From: Dehalococcoidia bacterium
GTDB taxonomy: Bacteria; Chloroflexota; Dehalococcoidia; UBA2979
Assembly: GCA_009379925.1 (NCBI GenBank)
Contig: WHSU01000008.1
Coordinates: 45,057 to 109,056 of the forward strand
Length of the DNA stretch: 64,000 nucleotides
Direction of reading: 5' to 3'
Part shown: piece after piece, positions 43,289 through 51,630 of the stretch
Layout: every line of letters starts with the position of its first letter
Position numbering within the stretch: position 1 is the first letter of the stretch
The notes under the pieces: model-generated
What the model was told of the DNA's origin: nothing
Databases searched by the model: none
Seen by the model: the letters and a program-made list of their open reading frames with translations, nothing else
Translations under genes and position numbers: made by a program

Positions 43289-43369
43289 CTACGGGTCGCG
43301 CTGAGCCGTCAACAAGAGCACCATTCCCGCGACGGCCGCCACGACGGCCGCGATCAACTCGATAGCCAT
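43289..43369 (-). CDS. 26-residue single-helix membrane micro-protein
   Basis: A very short frame encodes MAIELIAAVVAAVAGMVLLL followed by TAQRDP: one hydrophobic helix with an acidic N-terminus and charged tail. A near-perfect Shine-Dalgarno, AGGGAGGA, sits six bases upstream of the ATG (43367-43369), far better than expected by chance. The stop TAG lies three bases from the convergent crcB stop. I know no family. Small membrane proteins of this kind often modulate a transporter or kinase. Confidence 0.55.
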   Translation of the reverse strand: MAIELIAAVVAAVAGMVLLLTAQRDP

Positions 43370-43489
43370 GGCAGTCCTCCCTTATATGGATCATCGACAC
43401 AAGGTGGACGTCACCAGAGGGAAGCCGGTTCCACCGGCCCCGACCACGGCCAGCCACCGCGTACCGGCCCGTCGCCATAGGATCAGCCG

Positions 43490-44218
43490 ATGGTGCTCCG
43501 AATCGCCTCGATCGTCGCGACCACGGACCAGGGCCTCGTGCGCGCGGTCAACGAGGACGCCGCTTACGCCGCACTGACGCCCGAGGGCGCGGTCCTGGCC
43601 GTCGCCGACGGCATGGGCGGCCACCCTGGAGGGGACATCGCCAGCGCGTTCGCGATCGCAGCCACGGAGGGGCTTCGCACCTGCGAGGAGGTCCCCGAGG
43701 CGTGCCTGGACCGCGCCTGGCGTGCCGCGCTGACCGCGGTGCGCGATCTGGCGGCGCAAGACGCATCGGTCGCGACGATGGGGACCACGCTGACGGCCGC
43801 CCTCGTGCGTGGCGGGCGGGCGTGGCTGCTCCACATCGGCGACAGCCGAGGGTACCTCTACCGGCCCGGCATAGGGCTGCGGGCGCTGACCACGGACCAC
43901 TCGCTCGCCGGCGAGGCCGTCAGCAGCGGCGCCCTCGACGCCGACGCGGCGCGCGATGACGCCCGCCGGCACGTCCTGACCCGCGCGATCGGCCCCCGCG
44001 ATGCGCAACCGGACATCCTCGGCCCGCAGGAGCTGGCAGCGGGCGACCGGCTGCTACTGCTCACCGATGGCGTCACCGGCGTGCTGTCGGACGGCGAGAT
44101 CGCGGCGGCGGTCGAGGGGCGCAGCCCGCGCGACGCCGCCACGGAGCTGCTGCTCGCCGTGCACGTGCAGGGTGCGCCGGACAACTCGGGAATTGCGATG
44201 CTGGAGGTCGGCGCGTGA
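43490..44218 (+). CDS. PP2C-family protein serine/threonine phosphatase
   Basis: A 242-residue soluble PP2C (PPM) phosphatase: VNEDAAYAAL, VADGMGGHPGGDIAS (metal aspartates), ATMGTTLTAALV, LLHIGDSRGYLY, LLLLTDGVTGVLSDGEI and a final PDNSGIAML. It reverses Ser/Thr phosphorylation with two metal ions. TAGGAT lies six bases ahead of the ATG and no Shine-Dalgarno is visible, so the mRNA is likely leaderless. Its stop overlaps the GTG of the next gene (GTGA, 44215-44218). No partner kinase is in the window. Confidence 0.9.
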   Translation: MVLRIASIVATTDQGLVRAVNEDAAYAALTPEGAVLAVADGMGGHPGGDIASAFAIAATEGLRTCEEVPEACLDRAWRAALTAVRDLAAQDASVATMGTTLTAALVRGGRAWLLHIGDSRGYLYRPGIGLRALTTDHSLAGEAVSSGALDADAARDDARRHVLTRAIGPRDAQPDILGPQELAAGDRLLLLTDGVTGVLSDGEIAAAVEGRSPRDAATELLLAVHVQGAPDNSGIAMLEVGA

Positions 44219-45477
44219 AATGGCTAGGCCTGCTCCTCACGGTGACCGTCGCCGCGGCTCTGCTGCTGGGGTGCGACAGCGAAGAGCCGGCGACGCCCGC
44301 GGACCGGACGGCAGTCGCCTCGCCGATCCCAAGCACCGCCGCGTCGCCCTCGGTCGGCGGGGAGCCGACTCCCGCATCGACGGCAACGGCGACGGCGAGC
44401 GCGGAGCCCACCACCGTGACCCCCGCGCCCATCGGTCTGGAGCCGGCGTTCGGCGGCCGCGAGTTCGACCGGCCGGTCGAGCTGGTGCCGTATCCCGGCG
44501 GTGAGTTCCTGGTCGCGGAGCAGGACGGCCGCGTGTTCCGCCTCGACGCCACGGGGGAGGGCGACCTGTGGCTCGACCTGCGCGACCAGGTGAGCCGCGA
44601 CGGGAACGAGGAGGGGCTGCTCTCGATCGCCCTCGACCCGGCGTTCGAGGCGAACGGGCGGCTCTGGGCGTACTACTCCGTCGCCGGGGGCGAGCGCCGG
44701 ACGCGCCTCGCATGGTTCGAGGTCGTGGGCGAACGCGTCGACCGGGCGAGCGAGGTGACCGTGCTGGAAGTGCCGCAGCCGTACGCAAACCACAATGGCG
44801 GTGCCATCCGGTTCGATGCCGGCGGGCTGCTCTACCTCGGGCTCGGCGATGGTGGCCTCGCCGCCGACCCGCACGGCAACGGCCAGGACCCCACGACCCT
44901 ACTCGGCTCCGTGCTGCGCCTGGACGTCAGCGCCTCGAGCGCCGAGGCACCGTACCGGGTGCCGCCAGACAACCCTTTTGCGAGCGGCGCGGACGGTGCG
45001 CCCGAGGTGTGGGCGTACGGCCTGCGCAACCCGTGGCGCATGTCCTTCGACCCGGCCACCGGCGCCCTGTGGCTCGGGGACGTCGGGCAGGACGAGTTCG
45101 AAGAGATCGACATCATCGAGCGCGGCGGCAACTACGGATGGAATCGGATGGAGGGGGGCGCCTGCTTCCAGCCGCCCAGTGGCTGCGACACGAGCGGGAC
45201 GGTGCCGCCCGTGGCCACATACGGGCGTGACGGCGGAGGCTGCTCTGTGACCGGCGGCGTCGTCTACCGTGGCGTCCGTGTGCCCGAGGTGGCTGGCGCC
45301 TACCTCTACAGCGACTACTGCAGCGGCGAGGTGTGGGCCATATCCGCCGCCGACCCCGCCGAACCGGTGCTGATCGCCGGTGGTGCCGGCTCGGTGACGG
45401 CGTTCAGCGTCGACCATGAGGGTGAGATGTACCTGCTGCGCTTCGACGGCGCGATCATGCGAGTGGTCAGCCCGTAG
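44215..45477 (+). CDS. PQQ-dependent sugar dehydrogenase-like lipoprotein
   Basis: A 420-residue lipoprotein: signal peptide LLLTVTVAAALLLGC (Cys near residue 19), a Thr/Ser/Ala linker, then a glucose/sorbosone dehydrogenase propeller with GLEPAFGGREFDRPVEL, NHNGGAIRFDAGGLLYLGLGD, YGLRNPWRMSFDPATG and GGNYGWNRMEGG. It is a paralog of the 36481 gene. It starts inside the stop of the PP2C gene, so the two are translationally coupled, an odd pairing of a cytoplasmic phosphatase and an exported oxidase. Confidence 0.83.
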   Translation: MKWLGLLLTVTVAAALLLGCDSEEPATPADRTAVASPIPSTAASPSVGGEPTPASTATATASAEPTTVTPAPIGLEPAFGGREFDRPVELVPYPGGEFLVAEQDGRVFRLDATGEGDLWLDLRDQVSRDGNEEGLLSIALDPAFEANGRLWAYYSVAGGERRTRLAWFEVVGERVDRASEVTVLEVPQPYANHNGGAIRFDAGGLLYLGLGDGGLAADPHGNGQDPTTLLGSVLRLDVSASSAEAPYRVPPDNPFASGADGAPEVWAYGLRNPWRMSFDPATGALWLGDVGQDEFEEIDIIERGGNYGWNRMEGGACFQPPSGCDTSGTVPPVATYGRDGGGCSVTGGVVYRGVRVPEVAGAYLYSDYCSGEVWAISAADPAEPVLIAGGAGSVTAFSVDHEGEMYLLRFDGAIMRVVSP

Positions 45478-45499
45478 GCGGGACGACCGGGAGCATCGG

Positions 45500-45865
45500 A
45501 TGGCGTACGACGTGGCCCTTCGCGACCGCGCCCTGGACGCGCTCGCCGCGCTGGGCGAGGTCCACGGCCGAGCGATGTTCGGTGGCTACGGGACTTTCGA
45601 GGGCGAGGCGATGTTCGCCCTGATCGCCGCCGACACTCTGTACTTCAAGACTGATGACGCCTCGAAGGTGCGGTACCAGGAGGCGGGTTCGTCGCCCTTC
45701 AACCCGTACGGTGATGCCGAGTGGACGTTGAAGTACTACGCGGTGCCAGAGGCCGTGCTGGACGACCCGGACGCGGTGATCGCCTGGGGCCGGCAGGCCG
45801 TCGAGGTCGGCCACCGCACCCGCCGGCCGCGCCGGTCACGCCGGTCGCGCCAGCGCGAGCAATAG
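45500..45865 (+). CDS. TfoX N-terminal domain protein
   Basis: A 121-residue protein with the TfoX_N pattern: ALAALGEVHGRAMFGGYGTFEGEAMFALIA, TLYFKTDD, and EWTLKYYAVPEAVLDDPD, followed by an Arg-rich tail. The domain occurs in the competence regulator TfoX and many small proteins of unknown role. ATG 45500 is 22 bases after the dehydrogenase stop with GGGAGC upstream, so it likely rides on the same mRNA. Confidence 0.83.
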   Translation: MAYDVALRDRALDALAALGEVHGRAMFGGYGTFEGEAMFALIAADTLYFKTDDASKVRYQEAGSSPFNPYGDAEWTLKYYAVPEAVLDDPDAVIAWGRQAVEVGHRTRRPRRSRRSRQREQ

Positions 45866-45906
45866 ACGCCCGGGCGCATACGCAGGCGCCCCGCTAGCAT
45901 CCTCGC

Positions 45907-46080
45907 ATGGTCTGGGTCATCGTCGCGCTGTTCGTGGTCTATGTCGTCGCCACCACCTGGCAGATGCGGCGAGCCGTGCGCACCAGCGAACCGGTGGCGC
46001 GCCAACGCGAGGCCATGCGGCTGCTGCTGATGGTGTTCGCGGGCGTGCCGTTACTCGTGGTGCTGATCCTCGTCGCCTAG
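45907..46080 (+). CDS. 57-residue two-helix membrane protein
   Basis: A short frame encodes two hydrophobic helices (MVWVIVALFVVYVVATTW; LLLMVFAGVPLLVVLILVA) joined by a charged loop rich in Arg (QMRRAVRTSEPVARQREAMR). TAGCAT lies six bases before the ATG with no Shine-Dalgarno, the pattern of other leaderless genes here. The stop shares CTAG with the convergent ogt gene. No known family is recognised. Confidence 0.6.
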   Translation: MVWVIVALFVVYVVATTWQMRRAVRTSEPVARQREAMRLLLMVFAGVPLLVVLILVA

Positions 46081-46631
46081 CCGTCACGACCTCGACCAGC
46101 ATCGATGAACGCCGCGCCCTCGTGCCGCAGGAGCCAGCCCTTACGGTCGAGGCCACCGCCATAGCCAGTGAGCGTGCGGTCCGCGCCGATCACACGGTGG
46201 CAGGGGACGATGACGCCGGTGGGGTTCGCCCCGTTCGCGAGGCCGACCGCCCGTACCGCGCTCGGCCTGCCGATGCTCTGGGCCAGCTCACCGTAGGAGC
46301 GGGTCGCGCCCGCGGGAATCGCGCGCAGCGCGTCCCACACGACGCGCTGGAACGGCGTCCCGGCCGTGCGCACCGGCACGGCGTCGAGCGCGTCTGTGGC
46401 GCCGTCGAAGTAGGCGCGTAGCGCATCGCGGACGACCGTCGAGGCGGCGCCGTCGACCAGTCGCACTCCGCCCGCGCCGTACTGGCGACGCAGGATCGTG
46501 TGCATGCGCTCCTCGTGGTCGTCCCAGTCCGTGGCGCGCACGAACCCGTCGCGGTCGGAGACGATCAGCATCGCCCCAATCGGTGTCGCGAACCGGTCGA
46601 GCGTGAAGTCCTCGGGGGGGCGTGGCGGCAT
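46077..46631 (-). CDS. ogt: methylated-DNA-[protein]-cysteine S-methyltransferase
   Basis: A 184-residue alkyltransferase: an N-terminal subdomain (DRFATPIGAMLIVSDRDG), then the DNA-binding segment GTPFQRVVWDALRAIPAGATRSYGELA and the active-site motif VIVPCHRVIG whose cysteine accepts the methyl group from O6-methylguanine. GGAG lies seven bases ahead of the ATG. An eight-base inverted repeat (46621-46628 with 46648-46655) brackets the ribosome binding site and start codon. It is divergent from the ada-alkA gene with a shared operator-like repeat. Confidence 0.92.
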   Translation of the reverse strand: MPPRPPEDFTLDRFATPIGAMLIVSDRDGFVRATDWDDHEERMHTILRRQYGAGGVRLVDGAASTVVRDALRAYFDGATDALDAVPVRTAGTPFQRVVWDALRAIPAGATRSYGELAQSIGRPSAVRAVGLANGANPTGVIVPCHRVIGADRTLTGYGGGLDRKGWLLRHEGAAFIDAGRGRDG

Positions 46632-46712
46632 GGTGATCTCCGTTCAGCCGCCACGCATCCTGGGTGGCAGCTCGTCCAGTGTGCCCGCTGGGCGGCCGAG
46701 CGATCAGACAGA

Positions 46713-46741
46713 TTCGGACATATGCTCGGGATGTCCGAATT
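46713..46741. promoter_or_regulatory. inverted-repeat operator between ogt and ada-alkA
   Basis: ATTCGGACAT and ATGTCCGAAT form a perfect ten-base inverted repeat with a nine-base spacer, followed by a third partial copy (TTTGTCCGGCAT, 46740-46751). TATGCT inside the spacer could be a -10 box for the plus strand. Placed between two divergent alkylation-repair genes, it is a good candidate for the binding site of the Ada-like regulator. Confidence 0.55.
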
Positions 46742-46780
46742 TGTCCGGCATCCGCGCGGCCGCTGCGGCAGAATCGAGCC

Positions 46781-48238
46781 ATGGACACCGCAACTCTCGC
46801 CTCCGTCATCTCGTCGTCGTCGCCGGCCCCCGCAGGGTCTCACGCGCTCAACGCCGTGCGCACCACGGGGATCTACTGCCGCGACGGCTGCTCGGGGCGT
46901 CCGCTCGCGCGCAACGTCACCAGGTACGCCTCGGCAGTGGCGGCTGAGGCCGCGGGCTACCGGCCCTGCCTGCTCTGCCGGCCCGACCGCCTGCCGCCGG
47001 CCACCGCGACCGGTGCGCACGAGGTCGTAGCGCGCGCGCTGCTCCTGATCAGCGAGGGCGCCCTGGATGACGAGACCGAGGCCACGCTCGCGGGCCGCCT
47101 CGGTGTCACAGCGCGCCACCTCCGACGCCTCTTCCAGGAACACGTCGGCGCAACGCCCGCCTTCGTGGCCCGCTCAAGGCGCGCCCACTTTGCCCGCCGC
47201 CTGCTCGACGAGACCGACCTGCGCATCGCCGACATCGCCGGCGCCTCGGGCTTCGCCAGCGTGCGCCAGATGAACCGCGTGATGCAGTCCGTGTTTCGCT
47301 TCACGCCGGCGGAATTGCGGGCGCGGCGTCGCGACCGCGACCGGCTGGTGGCGGACGGCGGCATCCGCCTCCGCATCCCCTATCAAGGCCCGCTCGACTT
47401 CGAGCGCCTGCTCGCCTACCTCGCGGCCCGCGCGATCCCCGGCGTCGAGTCTGTCGAGGTCGGCGTGTATCGCCGGACGACCTCCACCCACGGCGAGCCG
47501 GGCGTGATCGAGGTCGCCGCGGGTGCCGACGCCCAGCACCTGGAGGCGGTAGCCCACCTGCCCGCCCTCAGCACGCTGATCGACGACGTGGCCCGCATCC
47601 GCCGGCTCTTCGGCCTCGATTCGCCGGGCGCGGAGGCGACGGCGCTCGCCACGGACCCGCTGCTCGGTGAGACAGTCCGCGAGCACCCGGGGATTCGAGT
47701 GCCGGGCGCGTGGGACCCATTCGAGACCGCGGTCCGGATCGTCCTGGGCCAGCAGGTCTCTGTCGCCGCCGCGACGACCCTCGTGGGCCGCCTGGTTGAG
47801 GAGGTGGGTCAACCCGTCGAGGGTCTGCGGCCGATGGGGCTGTCGCACCTGTTCCCCTCGGCCATGCAGATCGCCGGCGCGAGCCTGGAGCGGCTGGGCA
47901 GCATCGGCATCCCGGCGTCGCGGGCGCGGGCGCTGCGCGAGTTCGCCCTCGCCTACGCGGACGAGCGCGTCCGCCTCGACGCCGCCACGCCGCTCGAGGA
48001 GCAGGCGCGGGCGTTGGAGGCGCTGCCCGGCATCGGACCGTGGACGGCGCAGATGATCGCGCTGCGCGCGACGGGCCACCGCGACGCCTTCGCCGCCGGT
48101 GACATCGGCCTCAGGCGGAATGCCGCCCGGCTCGCCGGCCAGCCGGGGACGCTCCCCACCGCGGACCTGGAGCGGCTCGCCGAGGCGTGGCGCCCGCATC
48201 GGGCGCTGGCGGCCATCCACCTCTGGATGGCCGCGTAG
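46781..48238 (+). CDS. alkA: AdaA-AlkA fusion: methyl-sensing regulator and 3-methyladenine DNA glycosylase
   Basis: A 485-residue fusion. Residues about 20-75 are the Ada metal domain (GIYCRDGCSGRP, PCLLCRPD, four cysteines, the first the methyl acceptor). About 85-185 are an AraC-type HTH (LGVTARHLRRLFQEHVGATP, DIAGASGFASVRQMNR). From about 190 on are the AlkA N-terminal and HhH-GPD domains (LEALPGIGPWTAQMIALRA with the catalytic Asp in FAAGDIG). It senses methyl phosphotriesters, regulates transcription and excises alkylated bases. ATG 46781 gives a normal start; CAGAAT six bases upstream is a weak -10. It probably controls itself and ogt. Confidence 0.92.
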   Translation: MDTATLASVISSSSPAPAGSHALNAVRTTGIYCRDGCSGRPLARNVTRYASAVAAEAAGYRPCLLCRPDRLPPATATGAHEVVARALLLISEGALDDETEATLAGRLGVTARHLRRLFQEHVGATPAFVARSRRAHFARRLLDETDLRIADIAGASGFASVRQMNRVMQSVFRFTPAELRARRRDRDRLVADGGIRLRIPYQGPLDFERLLAYLAARAIPGVESVEVGVYRRTTSTHGEPGVIEVAAGADAQHLEAVAHLPALSTLIDDVARIRRLFGLDSPGAEATALATDPLLGETVREHPGIRVPGAWDPFETAVRIVLGQQVSVAAATTLVGRLVEEVGQPVEGLRPMGLSHLFPSAMQIAGASLERLGSIGIPASRARALREFALAYADERVRLDAATPLEEQARALEALPGIGPWTAQMIALRATGHRDAFAAGDIGLRRNAARLAGQPGTLPTADLERLAEAWRPHRALAAIHLWMAA

Positions 48239-48366
48239 CGCCGTGGCGTTTGCGGCGCGAGGGACGATGGAGGGGCCCCGAGAGGAGCCCGTCCGATGCC
48301 CGACGCGACGCCAACGCAGCGGACCAGGATGCACGCCGCATCGGTCCATGCTGCCTGGACCACCCA

Positions 48367-48912
48367 GTGACCGGCGCGCATCAAGCGACCCGTGCACCCG
48401 AGGTACGCGCCCGACGCACGACCTGGCCCGCCTACGCCGCGGCGGCATGGAGCCTGATCTTCGCGATTCCCAGCTTCTATTGGGCCGCAGGCGGCACCTT
48501 CGGCCTCGATACCCTGGCGCGGAGCTTCGAGGAGGCGGGGGAGTCACCAGAGGCGGCCGAGGTCGCTGTCGTGGCCGCGACCGCCATCGCGAAGGTGATC
48601 GGGGGTGTCCTCGCGCTGGCGCTCGTCAGCGACCGTGGACGGGCGATTCCTCGGAGGCTGTTGCTGCTCGCAGCATGGGGCGTGGCCGCGCTGCTCCTCG
48701 TCTACGCCGTGGCGAACACTGTGCAGCACGCCCTCTTTGTCTCGGGCGCCCTCGACACGCCAGGCGGCTTGGGCGGCTACGCCGCGCGGTGGCATCTGTT
48801 CTTCTGGGACCCCTGGTGGCTGCTCGGCGGCGTCCTCTTCGCGCTGGCCGCCCGCGAGTATGGCAGGAGCACCGCCGAAGTTGACGCCCTCGACGGGCGG
48901 ACGGGATACTGA
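48367..48912 (+). CDS. DUF3995-like membrane protein
   Basis: A 181-residue protein with four hydrophobic helices: WPAYAAAAWSLIFAIPSFYWAAGG, VAVVAATAIAKVIGGVLALALV, LLLLAAWGVAALLLVYAVANTVQ and DPWWLLGGVLFALAAREYG. The first helix with SFYWAAGG is typical of DUF3995 proteins. Function unknown. The GTG at 48367 is the best start before the first helix; a longer N-terminus (from 48187) looks non-coding. Confidence 0.65.
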   Translation: MTGAHQATRAPEVRARRTTWPAYAAAAWSLIFAIPSFYWAAGGTFGLDTLARSFEEAGESPEAAEVAVVAATAIAKVIGGVLALALVSDRGRAIPRRLLLLAAWGVAALLLVYAVANTVQHALFVSGALDTPGGLGGYAARWHLFFWDPWWLLGGVLFALAAREYGRSTAEVDALDGRTGY

Positions 48913-49004
48913 CCCTCTATGAATCCGGTCACGACCACCTCGACCACTCCGCAGGAGCCGGCGCGACGCAACAGCGGCGCGGCGCTTCTCCTCGTCCTTA
49001 GGTA

Positions 49005-49051
49005 GGCGACGCTGCGCTCTCGTCGCAGCGTCGCCGGCCCGCGTAGCGGGC
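49005..49051 (+). promoter_or_regulatory. paired hairpins in the leuS leader
   Basis: GGCGACGCTGCG and CGCAGCGTCGCC form a perfect twelve-base-pair stem with loop CTCTCGT (49005-49035). Next comes a second hairpin GCCCGC-GTA-GCGGGC (49037-49051), then ACCGCC. The leader ends about 70 bases before the leuS ATG. A loop containing CTC (Leu) and the GGGCACCGCC stretch faintly recall a T-box leader, but canonical T-box motifs are not complete. Confidence 0.4.
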
Positions 49052-49123
49052 ACCGCCGCCACCCCCGAAGATGTCCGGCAGGGCCTCAGCCCGACCGGGC
49101 CGTACGGGCAGGACGAGACGACG

Positions 49124-51616
49124 ATGGCTACCGAACCCAAGACACAGAGCAGGACTGGCGCAGGTCGCGGCGTCGAGCGCTACGACCCGACGACCATCGA
49201 GCGGCGCTGGCAGGAACGATGGGCCGCCGACGGCCTCTATCGCACGCCGGATAACGCGCCGGGCAAGCAGAACCGCTACCACCTGACGATGTTCCCCTAC
49301 ACGTCGGGGGACCTGCACGTGGGGCACTGGTTCGCGAAGGCGCCGTCCGATGCGCTGGCGCGCTACTACCGGATGCGCGGCTACAACGTCATGTTCCCCA
49401 TCGGCTTCGACGCCTTCGGGCTGCCGGCGGAGAACGCCGCCATCAAGGATGGCGTCCACCCGCGCGACTGGACGAACGCGAACATCGAGCGCATGCGCGG
49501 GCAACTGAAGCGCATGGGCGCGATGTTCGACTGGCAGCGCGAGGTGAACAGCAGCGACCCGGCGTACTACCGCTGGACGCAGTGGTGGTTCCTGCAGCTG
49601 TACCAGCGGGCCCTGGCCTACAAGAAGCTGGCCGCGGCCAACTGGTGCCCCTCATGCAACACGACCCTGGCGAACGAACAGGTGATCGATGGCCGCTGCG
49701 AGCGCTGCGACACGCTGGTCGAGCAGCGCCAGATGGACCAGTGGTTCTTCGCCAGCACTCGGTACGCCGAGGAGCTGCTGGACAACGACGGCCTGGAGTG
49801 GCCCGAGCACGTCAAGGTGATGCAGCGCAACTGGATCGGCCGCTCGGAGGGCGCGGAGGCCTCGTTCGCCCTCGAGCAGCCTGCGGCGGACGGCACCGAC
49901 GAGATCCGCATCTTCACCACGCGCCCGGACACGCTGCACGGCGTGACGTTCATGGTGCTGGCGCCGGAGCACCCTCTGGTGGAACAGGTCACCAGGCTCG
50001 AACAGCGCGCCGCGGTCGACGCTTACGTGGAGCAGACAGGGCACGTGACGGAGATCGAGCGCCAGTCGACCGAGCGCCACAAGACCGGCGTGTTCACCGG
50101 GGCGTACTGCATCAACCGCCTGACCGGCGAGCGCGTCCCGATCTGGGTCGGTGACTACGTGCTGGCGACGTACGGCACGGGCGCCATCATGGCCGTCCCC
50201 GCCCACGACCAGCGTGACTTCGAGTTCGCGCAGGAGCGCGGGCTGCCGGTGAAGGCCGTGATCGCGCCGCCGGAGTGGGACGGGCAGCCGCTGACCCAGG
50301 CGTACGTCGACGAGGGCGAGATGGTGAACTCCGGGCGCTTCGACGGCCTGCCTTCGGCCGAGGGGAACCGCGCGGTCACCGAATACCTGGCCGAGCAGGG
50401 CTGGGGCGGCAGCCGCATCCAGTACCGCCTGCGCGACTGGTTGATCTCGCGCCAGCGCTACTGGGGCGCACCGATCCCGATCCTGTACTGCGAGCAGTGC
50501 GGCACGGTCCCGGTGCCCGAGGACCAACTACCGGTCGAGCTGCCGTACGACGTGGAGTTCTTACCGACCGGACAGTCGCCGCTGGCGCTGTCCGACGCCT
50601 TCGTGAACACGACCTGCCCGAAGTGCGACGGCCCGGCGCGGCGCGAGACGGACACGATGGACACGTTCATGTGCTCCTCGTGGTACTTCATGCGCTACGC
50701 CGACCCCGACAACACCGAGGCCCCGGTGTCGCGCGAGCTGGCCGAGGCGTGGCTGCCGGTGGACCAGTACACCGGCGGCTCCGAGCACGCGGTGATGCAC
50801 CTGCTGTACGCGCGCTTCTTCTACAAGGCGGCTCGCGACATCGGCGTGGTGCCGGGTAACGAGCCGTTCACGCGCTACTTCTCGCAGGGCCAGATCCTGG
50901 GGCCGGACGGCCGCCGCATGTCCAAGTCGCGCGGCAACGTCGTCGCGCCGGACGCCCAGGTCGAGAAGTGGGGCGCGGACTGCTTCCGCGCCTACCTGAT
51001 GTTCCTGGGACCGTGGGACCAGGGTGGCCCCTACGACGTCGATGGCATCGTGGGCGTCTCCCGATGGCTAAACCGCGTCTGGAACGTGGTCACCGACCCG
51101 CCGGAGCTGGCGGACGACGCCGTGAGCGCCTCCGAGCTGCGCCGCGCGGCGCATCGGACGCTGGCGCGCGTGACCGCCGACATCGAGGCGAAGCGCTTCA
51201 ACACGATGGTCGCGGCGCTGATGGAGCTGACAAACACGCTCCAGCGCTTCCGTGACGCCGGAAGCGCCGACAGGGCGGCCTGGGACGAGACGGTGCGCCT
51301 GCTGCTGTTGTCGCTGGCACCCTCGTGCCCCCACATCGCCGAGGAGCTGTGGGAGCGCGTCAGCGGCGAGTACTCGGTACACGTGCAGCCGTGGCCGGAG
51401 TACGAGGAAGCCCTGACGCACGAGGAGCTGGTGACCGTGGCCGTGCAGGTGAACGGCAAGGTGCGCGGGCACATCCAGGTGCCGGCGGACGCCGACGAGG
51501 CGGCCGCGCGCGCCGTGGCGGAGGCGGAGCCCCGCATCCGCGAGCAGCTACAGGGACACGAGGTGGCGCGCGTGATCTTCGTGCCGGGACGCCTTTTGAA
51601 CATCGTCGTCCGATAG
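49124..51616 (+). CDS. leuS: leucyl-tRNA synthetase
   Basis: An 830-residue class I synthetase of the bacterial LeuRS type. It shows the HIGH-type motif in YTSGDLHVGHW (near residue 65), the zinc module WCPSCNTTLANEQV and CERCDTL, the CP1 editing domain (TTRPDTLHGVTF and PAHDQRDFEFA), the KMSKS-type loop RRMSKSRGN, and the C-terminal beta-sheet tail VNGKVRGHIQVPADAD. It charges tRNA-Leu and edits mis-activated amino acids. Length is normal. Two hairpins in the leader may regulate it. Confidence 0.96.
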   Translation: MATEPKTQSRTGAGRGVERYDPTTIERRWQERWAADGLYRTPDNAPGKQNRYHLTMFPYTSGDLHVGHWFAKAPSDALARYYRMRGYNVMFPIGFDAFGLPAENAAIKDGVHPRDWTNANIERMRGQLKRMGAMFDWQREVNSSDPAYYRWTQWWFLQLYQRALAYKKLAAANWCPSCNTTLANEQVIDGRCERCDTLVEQRQMDQWFFASTRYAEELLDNDGLEWPEHVKVMQRNWIGRSEGAEASFALEQPAADGTDEIRIFTTRPDTLHGVTFMVLAPEHPLVEQVTRLEQRAAVDAYVEQTGHVTEIERQSTERHKTGVFTGAYCINRLTGERVPIWVGDYVLATYGTGAIMAVPAHDQRDFEFAQERGLPVKAVIAPPEWDGQPLTQAYVDEGEMVNSGRFDGLPSAEGNRAVTEYLAEQGWGGSRIQYRLRDWLISRQRYWGAPIPILYCEQCGTVPVPEDQLPVELPYDVEFLPTGQSPLALSDAFVNTTCPKCDGPARRETDTMDTFMCSSWYFMRYADPDNTEAPVSRELAEAWLPVDQYTGGSEHAVMHLLYARFFYKAARDIGVVPGNEPFTRYFSQGQILGPDGRRMSKSRGNVVAPDAQVEKWGADCFRAYLMFLGPWDQGGPYDVDGIVGVSRWLNRVWNVVTDPPELADDAVSASELRRAAHRTLARVTADIEAKRFNTMVAALMELTNTLQRFRDAGSADRAAWDETVRLLLLSLAPSCPHIAEELWERVSGEYSVHVQPWPEYEEALTHEELVTVAVQVNGKVRGHIQVPADADEAAARAVAEAEPRIREQLQGHEVARVIFVPGRLLNIVVR

Positions 51617-51630
51617 GCGATGATCCGCCG

